64,000 nucleotides of DNA from Zobellia uliginosa (GTDB taxonomy: Bacteria > Bacteroidota > Bacteroidia > Flavobacteriales > Flavobacteriaceae), in the NCBI RefSeq assembly GCF_900156625.1, contig NZ_FTOB01000008.1, forward strand, positions 1-64,000. The letters are read 5' to 3'. A program made the position numbers and the translations under genes. Under the pieces are notes generated by a model. It was given only the letters and a program-made list of their open reading frames with translations. It was not told where the DNA came from and made no database searches. Below, one piece after another: positions 16,185-24,862 of this stretch. Each line of letters opens with the position of its first letter. Position 1 is the first letter of the stretch.

Positions 16185-17087
16185 TTAAAGATCGAAACGG
16201 GCTTGCCAGCCCCAATCGTTACGGGCTTTTGAATCGTTAATGCTACTAGGCCATGAATCGGCAATCGCCTGGCGAAAATCGGGCTTGTACGATATTTTGA
16301 AATCCTTGATGTGCTTTTTGATTTGCTCCGCTATTTGAGCCGGGTTAAAGCTCATAGCCGCTAAATTGTATGAAGCGCGCACTTTTATGTTTTCCTTATC
16401 GGCTTCCATGAGTTGTAATGTCGCCCTTATGGCATCGTCCACAAACATCATGGGCAATTCGGTATCTTCCTTTAAAAAGCAGGTATATGCCCCTTCCGAC
16501 AAGGCCTTATGGGAAATTTCCACCGCATAATCGGTGGTGCCTCCTCCAGGCATGGTCTTCCAACTGATAAGTCCGGGATAACGTATACTACGCACATCGA
16601 CCCCAAATTTATAGTGGTAGTATTCACACCAGCGTTCACCTGATTGTTTGCTGATACCGTACACGGTACTGGGGTCCATTATGGTGCTTTGCAAGGTATG
16701 TTCCTTTGGGGTATTGGGCCCGAAAACGGCAATACTTGAAGGCCAGAATATTTTGTTTACTTTCTTCTCCTTACCCAAGTTGAGTACGTTAAAAAGTGAA
16801 TTCATGTTCAGGTTCCAGGCGCGCATCGGAAATTTTTCTGCCGTGGCGCTCAACATGGCCGCCATCAAGTAGACCTCGTTGATGTCGTAGTAGGCCACAA
16901 TTTCTTCAAGGGCGTTGTAATCGGTAGCGTCTAAAACCTCGAAAGGTCCAGAATCCATTAGGTTTTTACTCCCCTCGCGAATGTCACTGGCAATTGTGTT
17001 TTCCTTGCCAAATTTGTCACGAAGGGCCAATGTGAGCTCTGTGCCTATTTGACCACAAGCACCTATGATCAGAATGGATTTTTGCAT
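16185..17087 (-). CDS. tdh: L-threonine 3-dehydrogenase, SDR type, C-terminus cut
   Basis: A 300-residue short-chain (UDP-galactose-epimerase-like) threonine dehydrogenase that oxidises threonine to 2-amino-3-ketobutyrate with NAD+. Evidence: GACGQIG nucleotide loop (8-14), the SSIAVFG region with the catalytic Tyr/Lys in YGISK, and the family-specific end SYNLAAMSFNPAQ...PDFRQAIADSWPSSIND...DWGWQ. The frame stops at TAA 16185-16187 just after RFDL. Past the stop the same frame continues for 12 codons, STTKEMLENLAP, to a second TAA at 16146. Family members usually continue through such a DMLxKL-like helix, so one codon seems to have become a stop. The loss removes only the terminal helix, and the enzyme may still work. 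Confidence 0.9.
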   Translation of the reverse strand: MQKSILIIGACGQIGTELTLALRDKFGKENTIASDIREGSKNLMDSGPFEVLDATDYNALEEIVAYYDINEVYLMAAMLSATAEKFPMRAWNLNMNSLFNVLNLGKEKKVNKIFWPSSIAVFGPNTPKEHTLQSTIMDPSTVYGISKQSGERWCEYYHYKFGVDVRSIRYPGLISWKTMPGGGTTDYAVEISHKALSEGAYTCFLKEDTELPMMFVDDAIRATLQLMEADKENIKVRASYNLAAMSFNPAQIAEQIKKHIKDFKISYKPDFRQAIADSWPSSINDSKARNDWGWQARFDL

Positions 17088-17151
17088 TAATGTGGCGTTA
17101 AATGAGTTGTGTAATAAAGATAGCGTTTCTTAAAATTTGTACATTCGCTTT

Positions 17152-17646
17152 ATGAAAAGAATCTTCTTTTTTAGTGCGATGTTGGTTTTGTTTCTTTCCT
17201 GCAAGGAAGAGAAACAGGAATCGACGGCTGAGAATACCGAAAACTATGAGATAAATACCGAGAACTGGGACAAAAAGCTAGCGGTAAAACCCAAGGCCGA
17301 AGCCATTTTGAAAGATTGGGCGGAGTTTGCCGCACTCGAAACCAGTTTTGATGCCCTCTATACGGTGGCCAACCGTGACGACCTGAACTTGGTGATCGAG
17401 AACCTGGTCGCCAAACAAAATGAGTTGGAAGAATCCACCTATCCCGAAGCGTTCAATGTTCCACAGGTGAAAAGCCGGCAAAAGGTTTTCAAGACCTATG
17501 CGCTAAAAGTAAAGGGCGATTTGTTTTATAGAACCGACCCAGAGGAATCGGTTGTTCAAATGATCGAAGCCTACAACGCTTTTAGAAACCAGTTCAATGT
17601 GGTTGTAAACAATACCTTGGATACCGAGTTGATCCTAGACTTCTAA
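17152..17646 (+). CDS. Hypothetical lipoprotein
   Basis: About 164 residues from ATG 17152, which begins a lipoprotein signal (MKRIFFFSAMLVLFLSCKEE, lipid Cys17). The mature part is helical and charged, with no motif I recognise. It includes the segments NLVIENLVAKQNELEE and YPEAFNVPQVKSRQKVF, suggesting a helical bundle exposed to the periplasm. It is divergent from the threonine dehydrogenase gene with a short 64-bp gap. No function is proposed. Confidence 0.75.
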   Translation: MKRIFFFSAMLVLFLSCKEEKQESTAENTENYEINTENWDKKLAVKPKAEAILKDWAEFAALETSFDALYTVANRDDLNLVIENLVAKQNELEESTYPEAFNVPQVKSRQKVFKTYALKVKGDLFYRTDPEESVVQMIEAYNAFRNQFNVVVNNTLDTELILDF

Positions 17647-17847
17647 AAAAATCACTTACAGCAAGAGGGATAGGCCGCATGGGAATGGTATGGCTAAGGC
17701 GCTTAGTTGCAATATACCTTGACCCGATGCGGTGAACTGGGGTTTATATAGGTGCTGTCCGGTACTATTTTATTCTATGGTACCGTTTCCTCCATCATTG
17801 ATAAAACATCAAGGGAATCACAGGAATGGGCTAATGCCTATAAAAAA

Positions 17848-17880
17848 GTGCCGCGTACTGCAATTTGCAGTACGCGGCAC
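17848..17880 (-). terminator. Terminator of TPR protein gene
   Basis: A near-perfect inverted repeat: GTGCCGCGTACTGCAA (17848-17863) and its full complement (17865-17880). On the minus strand it is followed by a TTTTTTATAG tract, 21 bp beyond the stop of the minus-strand gene at 17901. Confidence 0.85.
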
Positions 17881-17900
17881 AAGGTAAGGTTATGTAAAAG

Positions 17901-18605
17901 TTACTCCTTTTTATCTGCTTCTGCAGGTGAGTTTCTTCTAGATTCAAGAGCCTGCTTGCTTAAACTGGCCAAATTGAAATTTGGGTCAAGGGCAAGGGCT
18001 TCGTCTATTTTTGCTATGGCTGCATCTATGTTGTCTTTGTTATTGTCAAATATGGTAAGCGCCTTTAAATGTAAAAAGGCCGCTTTTAAAGGGACCTCAT
18101 AAGGTTGTTGTCTTTCGTAAAAGGCATACTTCATATCGTCTTTGGCATTGGCTATGCCGTAATCGATATTGATGGTGGCAGAGGCAAGGTCGCCGGTCTG
18201 GATTTTAAGATCGGCCAGTTCATAGGCCAAATATGGGTTTGGGGTTCGCTTAAAAAGTTCTTCAAACTGCTCTAAGGCACGTTTGGGTTGGTTAAGGGCC
18301 TTTAGTGATATGGCCTTCACTTGTACGGCCATGTCAGAATCGGAGGCCTCTTTTTCAATACCGATGGTATTCAAGGCCTGCATATGTTGATTGTTGTTCG
18401 CATACACAAAGGCCAAGGTGTCTTTGCGCTCCTTAGAGGGCGAAATGACATTTAGATGGGTTAGCGCGTTGATTACCCCGTTTACATCACCTTGGAGCCT
18501 CATTTCATTATAAAAGGCCTCATAGTGTTTCTGTAAGTCGCTTTTCGTTTGTGCTGTTGCTGAAAAACCGATGCTCAAAAGCAAAACGGCGATAATCTTC
18601 TTCAT
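17901..18605 (-). CDS. Periplasmic TPR-repeat protein
   Basis: The 234-residue product has a signal peptide (MKKIIAVLLLSIGFSATAQT) and helix-turn-helix repeats of the tetratricopeptide type through the mature region. Examples are ALNQPKRALEQFEELFKRTP, followed by YLAYELADLKIQTGDLASA, and IDAAIAKIDEALALDPNF near the C-terminus. TPR arrays mediate protein-protein contacts; no enzyme motif is visible. The tail SRRNSPAEADKKE is charged and probably disordered. The gene is monocistronic, with a strong terminator downstream. Confidence 0.82.
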   Translation of the reverse strand: MKKIIAVLLLSIGFSATAQTKSDLQKHYEAFYNEMRLQGDVNGVINALTHLNVISPSKERKDTLAFVYANNNQHMQALNTIGIEKEASDSDMAVQVKAISLKALNQPKRALEQFEELFKRTPNPYLAYELADLKIQTGDLASATINIDYGIANAKDDMKYAFYERQQPYEVPLKAAFLHLKALTIFDNNKDNIDAAIAKIDEALALDPNFNLASLSKQALESRRNSPAEADKKE

Positions 18606-18702
18606 GTTTCCTTATTTATGGTTCTTTAATTTTCTTCAGGTGGGCAAAATTAAGAATATTATCGGTATGTAGCTGTGAATAAAAGCATAATGGAGTTTTG
18701 GG

Positions 18703-18740
18703 TATAAAAAAAGGCGCCGTTTAGGCACCTTTTTTATATA
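18703..18740 (-). terminator. Terminator of small hypothetical gene
   Basis: GGCGCC (18713-18718) pairs with GGCACC (18724-18729) with one C/A mismatch, and flanking A and T tracts extend the stem. On the minus strand a run of seven T residues follows. It is 16 bp past the stop at 18756. Confidence 0.75.
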
Positions 18741-18755
18741 GTTTTACATGTTGTA

Positions 18756-19127
18756 CTACGCAACCAACGAAAGCTCGTTGCTTCTGTACGATTTTAAAAG
18801 CATGGCGTAAAAAGCAATACTTTTTGGTTCTTTATCTATACATGACTCCAAGAAGTCGTATAGATGCTTATACCACAGATTGGTCGACAATGTTGGAATA
18901 CTAAGATTCACTTTTTTGGGATCATAATCATTGTCATCCATGACAATGTCCATTTCAACCCTTCGTCTATGGTAATCGATAGACACATGAACTGCATTGT
19001 AATGATGTTTTAATAGCGCTACATGCAAGTCTTTCATTTTTTGGGGAACTTTTTGCTTGGTACAGCTCGAAGCGATTAGATTTTTGATTTCAATCAAAAT
19101 CTGGCTTCTTAAACCTGAATTTTCCAT
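18756..19127 (-). CDS. Conserved-looking hypothetical protein (123 aa)
   Basis: From ATG 19127 the product is about 123 residues; a TTG nine codons upstream is an alternative start. It is soluble, with an N-terminal helix (SQILIEIKNLIASS), a central HHYNAVHVSIDYHRRRVEMDI strand region and a C-terminal helical part. There is no signal peptide or membrane segment. I do not recognise the family. It has its own terminator and lies between the TPR gene and the SDR/M28 operon. Confidence 0.65.
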   Translation of the reverse strand: MENSGLRSQILIEIKNLIASSCTKQKVPQKMKDLHVALLKHHYNAVHVSIDYHRRRVEMDIVMDDNDYDPKKVNLSIPTLSTNLWYKHLYDFLESCIDKEPKSIAFYAMLLKSYRSNELSLVA

Positions 19128-19244
19128 GGCAAATAGTTTTAATTTAGATTCCAAAGTTAGTCTTAAATCGACGAAATGCAGGGGGTGTTAACAACTATTG
19201 ATCGAGTTTGTTGTGAAACGTGCCGGAGCTGTTGTGAAACGAAT

Positions 19245-20048
19245 CTACAACGTTGTAGTAAATTTGAATTTCTTAACATTTGTAAGGGTTTGCGAGTGAA
19301 TTAGCTTTCCCTTGGCCCTTGTATCATTATCATATTCAGGGGGTTGAATTCGGTTTTTGTGTGCTTGTAAGGTATAGTACTCAATTTTTGTAGGATGATA
19401 CGGGAAGACGGCATTGAACAATTCTGCCCACCAGTTTTTCGTAACTATTTGAAGTATGATTTCTATGCAGTCGTTTAAATGTATGAGGTTGATAGGGGCC
19501 TTGCCGTTCTTTAAATTTTTTCGTTTGGAAAGCATGGTGACCGGATGCCTATTTGGTCCGATCAAGCCTCCGAACCTGATGACCGTGGTTTTGAATTCTT
19601 CCTCATTTTGAAAGAGCCGTTCACATTCCAAGAGCTGTCGGCCCGATTCGGTGGAAGGCCGGGGAGGGGTCTTTTCGGTTACTTCACCATCTATATCACC
19701 ATATACCGAGGTGCTGCTCACGAAAATGACATTTTTGATGGTAGATGCTAAGATGGCATCGTGTACCAATTTCATTTTTTGAACGTAGTTTTCACTATTG
19801 CCGCCCCGAAGCTTAGGGGGGACGTTCAAGATGAGCACATCGGTATTGCTTAAAAACGAATGGATGTCCCCGGTGATTGCGGTCTCGGAAAGAGAAATCT
19901 GAAAAGCCTCGATTCCTTGGCCGGATAAAGCGTCGAGCTTGCTTTCCGAAGTGGTGCTTCCCTTTACGCGATACCCTTTTGATATAAAGGTTTTGGCCAA
20001 GGGCAGGCCGAGCCAGCCGCAGCCCATAATGGCTATGGTATTATTCAA
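19245..20048 (-). CDS. SDR-family NAD(P)-binding protein (YeeZ-like)
   Basis: A 267-residue atypical short-chain dehydrogenase/epimerase with a Rossmann fold: IAIMGCGWLGLPLAK at the N-terminus, VLILNVPP, and FVSSTSVYGDIDG carrying the active-site region. The C-terminal NLIHLNDCIEIILQI segment is typical of YeeZ-like proteins. The reaction is unknown. The only plausible start is TTG at 20048, because the first internal ATG would remove the first beta strand. This TTG overlaps the end of the M28 peptidase gene by eight bases, so translation is probably coupled. Confidence 0.8.
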   Translation of the reverse strand: MNNTIAIMGCGWLGLPLAKTFISKGYRVKGSTTSESKLDALSGQGIEAFQISLSETAITGDIHSFLSNTDVLILNVPPKLRGGNSENYVQKMKLVHDAILASTIKNVIFVSSTSVYGDIDGEVTEKTPPRPSTESGRQLLECERLFQNEEEFKTTVIRFGGLIGPNRHPVTMLSKRKNLKNGKAPINLIHLNDCIEIILQIVTKNWWAELFNAVFPYHPTKIEYYTLQAHKNRIQPPEYDNDTRAKGKLIHSQTLTNVKKFKFTTTL

Positions 20049-22326
20049 ATCTGATTGTTTTTGTGGTTATGATGGCATCATTGAGTACAAAGGGCATAGG
20101 GATACTGTTTTCAGGCCGTTCCGGTACTTCAAAGAGTGGGTGGGTCAGAAGATCGTTTGACGCTTCGTAAAATGTAAGCTCGAGAACACTGTCTTTTGGG
20201 AGGGTGATTTCAAGTTCGGTATAGGCGTCGTCAGTGATGTAATGGGTAACCAGCTTTGTCGATTTCCGTTGGTTGAGGTAAAAAGGCGATAGCTCAAGTT
20301 GATTGACCTTGACCTTTTTGAAATTCGACGTTTTGGTAAAGACATCAAGCCGGTTTACGTGGCGTTTTGGGGTAACGCATAGTATTAACTTTCGGTCGTT
20401 TCCGATGAGCGTATCTTTTAAGGTTTCTATATTCGGGCCTTCGATAGTTTTCAAAGGGGCATTTGCAGACCGCGTAAATACGGTGTTGTACTTACTTCCG
20501 ATGGTATGTTGGTTCAGTTTTTCGATACTGTTATTCCCTTCCCCTAAAAAAGCTTCGTTCCACGTAATGGGTACTTGGTCGTAACTGGCCCATTGAGCCG
20601 TTTGACTATCCGTATCTAGAATGTAGACCAGACTGCTCGGTTTACCGTTTTCTGCATCGAAGCCTGAGTGTATATGGGCGTAGGCCATAGCTCCGATAAA
20701 AATGAGCAGTCCCAAATAGGCCCATTTCTTTTTATGTCGGTACTTGGCAAATAGGGGTAGTAATAGAAAAAAGGTAAGGGTGACCAACAAGGTACAGCCC
20801 ACCAACATCTTAAGGCCGAGTCCCACAGGGAAGCCTTTGACCAAGGGAGCGTACAGCCATACGGCCGGTAAACTTAAAAACAGCAAGGGCAGCACATCGG
20901 GAGCCTTTTGGTTTGTGCTTACATAGCCCGCGGCGAGAAGGGCGAATACGGGTACGATAAAAAAGCTTGCCCCTGGCAAATACTGGGCCATAAGCCCACA
21001 GATTACCAACCATAACACTAAAGGGGCCACGAGCAAGTCGGCCGTTGCCAGTTTTTTGAACTTATGGTAAATGCCAAAACAAATGGCTATGGCAAGACAG
21101 GCAAAGGCCAAAATATAGGCGTAGCCGTTATACGTAAAGCCGTGCAGCATATCCTTGTATTCGGGGTATGCCCATTTTAACACGGGCCAGCTGAAATACC
21201 CGACAAGGCCATTGGTAATGACGGAAAAAAGCAAGGGGACAAAACCGGCAAAAATACCCTTCAGTGTCAAGGCCTTTTTTCTAAACCCGTATACTAGAAG
21301 ACCAATAAAGGAAAGAATGGCCAATAGGAACATGGGCCAGATCCAATCAAAGGGATAGGAAATAACACCGAAAAGGGGCATGTTGAAGTAAACGTAGTCA
21401 TTGGGACTTTGCAGTTGGCTGAGGTCGGCTTGGCTAAAATGCTTTAGTAAGGGGATTAGGTAACTACCTTGGTGGGCCAATGTTTTTTTGTCCAGGCGTT
21501 CGTAGGCATCCTGGGCGGTGTGATAATCAAAGTGATCGTCGATAAAGGCAAAGTTGAACCCTTGGATATCGCGGTCTTCCCTAAAAATGGTTAGATCGGT
21601 ATCGTTCGGAAGCATTTTGTAGATGCTGTAATATAGGGAGTTTGCCATGGGGTATTCGGGATTGGCCCTGATAAACCCACTTATCAAATGTTGGTTGCCC
21701 CTATTGGTTTCAATAAAGGTATAGCTTGGTCCTCCACTTCCCCTGGCCTCGAAATTGAGTACAAGGCCCACATCTTTCGCCCATTCGTGCCGGTTGACAA
21801 AGAGGTCAGCTCCGTTCAGACCCAGTTCTTCCCCATCGGTGAACAATATAATGATGTCGTTTTTGGGTTTTTGCTTTTCCGATAGAAAGGCGCGTACTCC
21901 TTCTAGAATAGTTGCCACGCCGCTACCGGCATCACTGGCGCCCAAAGAGGAGTGTGGATGGCTGTCATAGTGAGAAAGTAGAAGTAAGGCCTTGCCGTTC
22001 TCGGTTCCCTCTATTCTAGCGATAATGTTTTCTGGTTTGCTCATATTTCCCCAGTCGCCGACCGCATAATCGTTTTGCAGGGAAGCTTGCAATCCCATTT
22101 TTTCCAATTCGGAAACAATATGGTCCTGGACCTTTTTATGCGCGGGGAAACCCACGGCATGGGGCTCTCGTGAGAGTTCTTTTACGTGTTTTAATGCGCG
22201 ATCGGTAGAAAAGGCCGATGCCGCTGCAGAACTATCTTCGTGGTACACCGGCATTGAAGTGTGAAACCCCCAATAGATGGCAGCGACCAGAAGTAGAAAG
22301 GAGAGGGTAGCGGGGAATTTTCTCAT
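20041..22326 (-). CDS. M28 zinc aminopeptidase with C-terminal membrane domain
   Basis: A 761-residue protein. The N-terminus has one membrane segment or uncleaved signal (RKFPATLSFLLLVAAIYWG). Residues 40-320 form an M28 metallopeptidase with likely zinc ligands: His119/Asp121 in SHYDSH, Asp132 in DAGSG, Glu166/Glu167 in TDGEELG, and a His in the DDHFDYHTAQD segment. Residues 330-560 contain several hydrophobic helices, and a soluble beta-rich domain ends the protein. The arrangement resembles the ER-metallopeptidase/Fxna group. It probably acts on peptides outside the cytoplasmic membrane. The SDR gene overlaps its 3' end. Confidence 0.88.
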   Translation of the reverse strand: MRKFPATLSFLLLVAAIYWGFHTSMPVYHEDSSAAASAFSTDRALKHVKELSREPHAVGFPAHKKVQDHIVSELEKMGLQASLQNDYAVGDWGNMSKPENIIARIEGTENGKALLLLSHYDSHPHSSLGASDAGSGVATILEGVRAFLSEKQKPKNDIIILFTDGEELGLNGADLFVNRHEWAKDVGLVLNFEARGSGGPSYTFIETNRGNQHLISGFIRANPEYPMANSLYYSIYKMLPNDTDLTIFREDRDIQGFNFAFIDDHFDYHTAQDAYERLDKKTLAHQGSYLIPLLKHFSQADLSQLQSPNDYVYFNMPLFGVISYPFDWIWPMFLLAILSFIGLLVYGFRKKALTLKGIFAGFVPLLFSVITNGLVGYFSWPVLKWAYPEYKDMLHGFTYNGYAYILAFACLAIAICFGIYHKFKKLATADLLVAPLVLWLVICGLMAQYLPGASFFIVPVFALLAAGYVSTNQKAPDVLPLLFLSLPAVWLYAPLVKGFPVGLGLKMLVGCTLLVTLTFFLLLPLFAKYRHKKKWAYLGLLIFIGAMAYAHIHSGFDAENGKPSSLVYILDTDSQTAQWASYDQVPITWNEAFLGEGNNSIEKLNQHTIGSKYNTVFTRSANAPLKTIEGPNIETLKDTLIGNDRKLILCVTPKRHVNRLDVFTKTSNFKKVKVNQLELSPFYLNQRKSTKLVTHYITDDAYTELEITLPKDSVLELTFYEASNDLLTHPLFEVPERPENSIPMPFVLNDAIITTKTIRFE

Positions 22327-22530
22327 TTGTTAAAGTTCTCAATTTTAAATATAAAATTCTAGTGGAATTCGGTTTTTTTGAAAGGGGGTATTTTTTTAAA
22401 TTGGTATTAATTTGTATAAATTAAGAATAATACAATAGGTAATACGTCGAATAACTGAGTATTTTATTAAAAAATTCATTATCTTTAGTAATTAACCTAA
22501 TCTGCCGCTAGGCAATAAAAACTATACTAT

Positions 22531-22998
22531 ATGGGAATAAAAAGTTTTCAAGGCCCTCGGGCAAAAGTCGATGTCAAGAAAGAGTATGAGGCGCCCATAT
22601 TGGTTTCAGACTACATGACCAAGAAACTGGTGACATTTAAGCCTGACCAGTCTATTCTAGAGGTTATGGAGCTGTTTACCAAGCACAACATCTCGGGTGG
22701 TCCTGTCATGGATGACAATGGTTTTTTAGTTGGCATTATCTCAGAGGCCGACTGTATGAAGCAGATTTCCGAAAGCCGGTATTTCAACCAGCCTATTCTA
22801 GACAAAAGTGTAGAGAAGTTTATGACGAAGGAAGTTGAGACAATTCCCCATGATATCTCAATTTTTGACGCCGCAAGCATCTTTGATAAGCACAATAGAA
22901 GAAGGCTTCCGGTTATGAAAGACGGCATTTTGGTCGGTCAGATCAGCCGAAAGGACATTGTTATTGCCGCTCTGAAATTAACAGGCCACAATTGGTAA
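22531..22998 (+). CDS. Tandem CBS-domain protein
   Basis: The 155-residue protein consists of two CBS motifs (about 25-80 and 92-150) and little else. CBS1 shows VSDYMTKKLVTFKPDQ and GGPVMDDNGFLVGIIS; CBS2 shows VEKFMTKEVETIPHD and RRLPVMKDGILVGQIS. Such pairs bind adenine nucleotides (AMP, ATP, SAM) and act as energy sensors, but stand-alone proteins have unknown targets. It is transcribed divergently from the M28 operon and has a strong terminator after it. Confidence 0.9.
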   Translation: MGIKSFQGPRAKVDVKKEYEAPILVSDYMTKKLVTFKPDQSILEVMELFTKHNISGGPVMDDNGFLVGIISEADCMKQISESRYFNQPILDKSVEKFMTKEVETIPHDISIFDAASIFDKHNRRRLPVMKDGILVGQISRKDIVIAALKLTGHNW

Positions 22999-23041
22999 TG
23001 TCACGTTCTCCCCAAACGCATTGCCAATAAATGAACACGAG

Positions 23042-23067
23042 TGCTTTCCTATGGAAAGCATTTTTTT
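23042..23067 (+). terminator. Terminator after CBS-domain gene
   Basis: TGCTTTCC (23042-23049), a TAT loop and GGAAAGCA (23053-23060) form a perfect 8-bp stem followed directly by seven T residues. It also lies just past the end of the convergent gene at 23091. Confidence 0.85.
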
Positions 23068-23090
23068 ATGGTAGTATGGCCCTGAAGTGC

Positions 23091-23441
23091 TTATTCCCGC
23101 TTTACGATCATATAGATATCGTTGTCGAGTGGCAGGTATCCCAAGTCGTACACAAAGTAGTAGACCGTGCCTTTTTTGGTGGTGTAGAGGTTGGTGATAA
23201 AATCGAAATCGAAGCCTTTGTCCAACAACTTTGCCTTGGTGGTAGTGGTCTTGCCGTCTTTTAGGGGGAAGCTATCTAAAATTCGGTAGTTCTTTCGCAA
23301 ACGGTTGTTCGTATTGCGAATGAGATTGTTAGCGTCTTTGTTCGCCTTGTTGTGGTAGGCGTTTCGGCAATAATCGGAACAGAATTTCTTGTCGACGCGG
23401 CCTATGATTTCCCGGCCACAATCCAAACATTTTTTTTTCAC
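23091..23441 (-). CDS. Zinc-ribbon hypothetical protein (DUF2116-like)
   Basis: The 116-residue product begins with a four-cysteine zinc ribbon, KKKCLDCGREIIGRVDKKFC followed by SDYC (Cys at about 5, 8, 20 and 24). The remainder is basic and beta-rich, with TKAKLLDKGFDFDFITNLYT and YYFVYDLGYLPLD. Similar short proteins are found across Flavobacteriaceae without assigned function. The start lies one base after the stop of the upstream gene at 23443, so the two are co-transcribed. Confidence 0.75.
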   Translation of the reverse strand: MKKKCLDCGREIIGRVDKKFCSDYCRNAYHNKANKDANNLIRNTNNRLRKNYRILDSFPLKDGKTTTTKAKLLDKGFDFDFITNLYTTKKGTVYYFVYDLGYLPLDNDIYMIVKRE

Positions 23442-23442
23442 C

Positions 23443-23934
23443 CTATTCTTTTTTAAAGTTAAAGGTTACCTCTTCGGCAGAACCATCTTCATTGCCGATT
23501 TGGGCGTAAATATTGATTTCGTCATTACTTACCTTTTCAAAGGTAAATCCTTCAAAATACACACGCTTACCGTCAACTTTTACCAATTTGAACGATTGCA
23601 CTTCGTCTTTCTCTTCCCATCCCTTTAAATCACCATGAAAATGCTTGAGTTCATATACTAGGGTGTTGTCGAGCTCGCGAATGTGCCCCAGTTCATAAAA
23701 ACCAACTTGGCCGTCCGATACCAGCTTAAAGGAAAACATCATGGAACCTCCCAAAGGAGGACCCCATATTTCTTCGGTAATACCTCCGAAGGCCTCGCCC
23801 GACCAATGGCCTTGCATCCAGGAAATGTCTTTTAACATGGCTTTAGGTGACGCGGCGCCTTCCGGAAGTGTCATAGTGTTTTGGCCATGTACGGCCGTTA
23901 CAACAAAAAAGAAAGCACAAATAAAATAGCGCAT
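23443..23934 (-). CDS. DUF6265-like secreted protein
   Basis: A 163-residue protein with a signal peptide (MRYFICAFFFVVTAVHGQ). The mature domain shows ISWMQGHWSGEAFGG, ITEEIWGPPLGGSMM and FYELGHI motifs, matching the DUF6265 family, a beta-barrel-like domain related to heme- or lipid-binding folds. The reaction is unknown. It probably acts in the periplasm. It forms an operon with the zinc-ribbon protein downstream. Confidence 0.78.
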   Translation of the reverse strand: MRYFICAFFFVVTAVHGQNTMTLPEGAASPKAMLKDISWMQGHWSGEAFGGITEEIWGPPLGGSMMFSFKLVSDGQVGFYELGHIRELDNTLVYELKHFHGDLKGWEEKDEVQSFKLVKVDGKRVYFEGFTFEKVSNDEINIYAQIGNEDGSAEEVTFNFKKE

Positions 23935-23995
23935 GGTCTAAAGGTTTATAGGATTGTAAGATACATAATTATCCGTTTTTAAACGTATATAAATA

Positions 23996-24571
23996 TCAAG
24001 GCTCTATTGATAGGTCATATTTGTTTAAGAGGCCAATGAGCCCCTCTTTTGAGAAGCGGGCTTTTTTGATATTGTTTTTTTCGGGGTCTATGTTAAAGTT
24101 GATGGCTGTTCTAAAATCGGCTTTTTGCAGGTCGGTGCGGTCGAAAATGGCATTTTCTAGATCGCATGTGTCGAAAATGGCATTTTTGAGAAGGGCCTCG
24201 GTAAAGTCGGTTTGAATCATTTTACAGTCCACAAATTGTTGCTTGCTCAAAGTGAGTCCTAAGAATGAGGAATAGTTGAGCGTACAATCGTTGAAACTAA
24301 AACCGATGAGAAAGGTATTGCAATCTTCAAATTTTAGTCCCATCATTTTGCAATGGGAGAAAGAGACCTCCTTAAAAGTGGTATGGCGAATGTTGGCATT
24401 GCTGAGGTTACAGTCGATAAACTCGCATTCCATAAAATTTTGGTTGTCGAGGTAGGCATCTGAAAAATCGCAACCTTCAAAAGTGCAGTTTTCGTAATCC
24501 CCTTTGGGCAGTTTGTTTTGGGTAAGGTCGCTTCCCTTAAAGGTTTGGTCGGCAATAAAGGGTTTATCCAT
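23996..24571 (-). CDS. Pentapeptide-repeat protein, Qnr/McbG-like
   Basis: The 191-residue product is built almost wholly of A(D/N)LXX-type pentapeptides (about 10-150), forming a right-handed quadrilateral beta helix. The hydrophilic C-terminal end FNIDPEKNNIKKARFSKEGL followed by LLNKYDL resembles that of Qnr-type proteins, which protect DNA gyrase from quinolones. Length is closer to McbG (about 187) than to Qnr (about 218), and the Qnr loop insertions are not obvious. A chromosomal gyrase-interacting role is possible but not shown. It appears to be transcribed alone. Confidence 0.82.
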   Translation of the reverse strand: MDKPFIADQTFKGSDLTQNKLPKGDYENCTFEGCDFSDAYLDNQNFMECEFIDCNLSNANIRHTTFKEVSFSHCKMMGLKFEDCNTFLIGFSFNDCTLNYSSFLGLTLSKQQFVDCKMIQTDFTEALLKNAIFDTCDLENAIFDRTDLQKADFRTAINFNIDPEKNNIKKARFSKEGLIGLLNKYDLSIEP

Positions 24572-24649
24572 AATCAGGTCAATTGATGTGCAATTTCCTG
24601 AAATGACTTTAAATATCCTAAAAAAAGCAGGGTTTCGTTTTAGAGCGTA

Positions 24650-24862
24650 TCAATCGATGCGTTCAACCTCGCTCTCGAGCTTCAATACGTCACTGCCGTC
24701 TTCCTGTTTGATTAAGAGGGCTTTATTGTCGGTCGAGCCGTTTCGGGTAATATCATGATTTTCAATTTTTAGGGTGACCGATTTCGTATAAGTGTCTTCC
24801 ACTTTGCCTTGGGCCTGTCCCGATCCCCATTTCAATTTTACCTGTGTTCCTTTTCTGATCAT
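24650..24862 (-). CDS. DUF2945-like small protein
   Basis: About 70 residues from ATG 24862 (MIRKGTQVKLKWGSGQAQGK). An upstream in-frame ATG at 24907 would add 15 residues not typical of the family. DUF2945 proteins are small Tudor/SH3-like barrels ('hypervirulence-associated TUDOR domain') and carry the pattern GxxVxWxxGxGxxxGxV, which is visible here. The function is unknown; nucleic-acid or protein contacts are likely for the fold. It lies upstream of and in the same direction as the pentapeptide gene. Confidence 0.7.
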   Translation of the reverse strand: MIRKGTQVKLKWGSGQAQGKVEDTYTKSVTLKIENHDITRNGSTDNKALLIKQEDGSDVLKLESEVERID

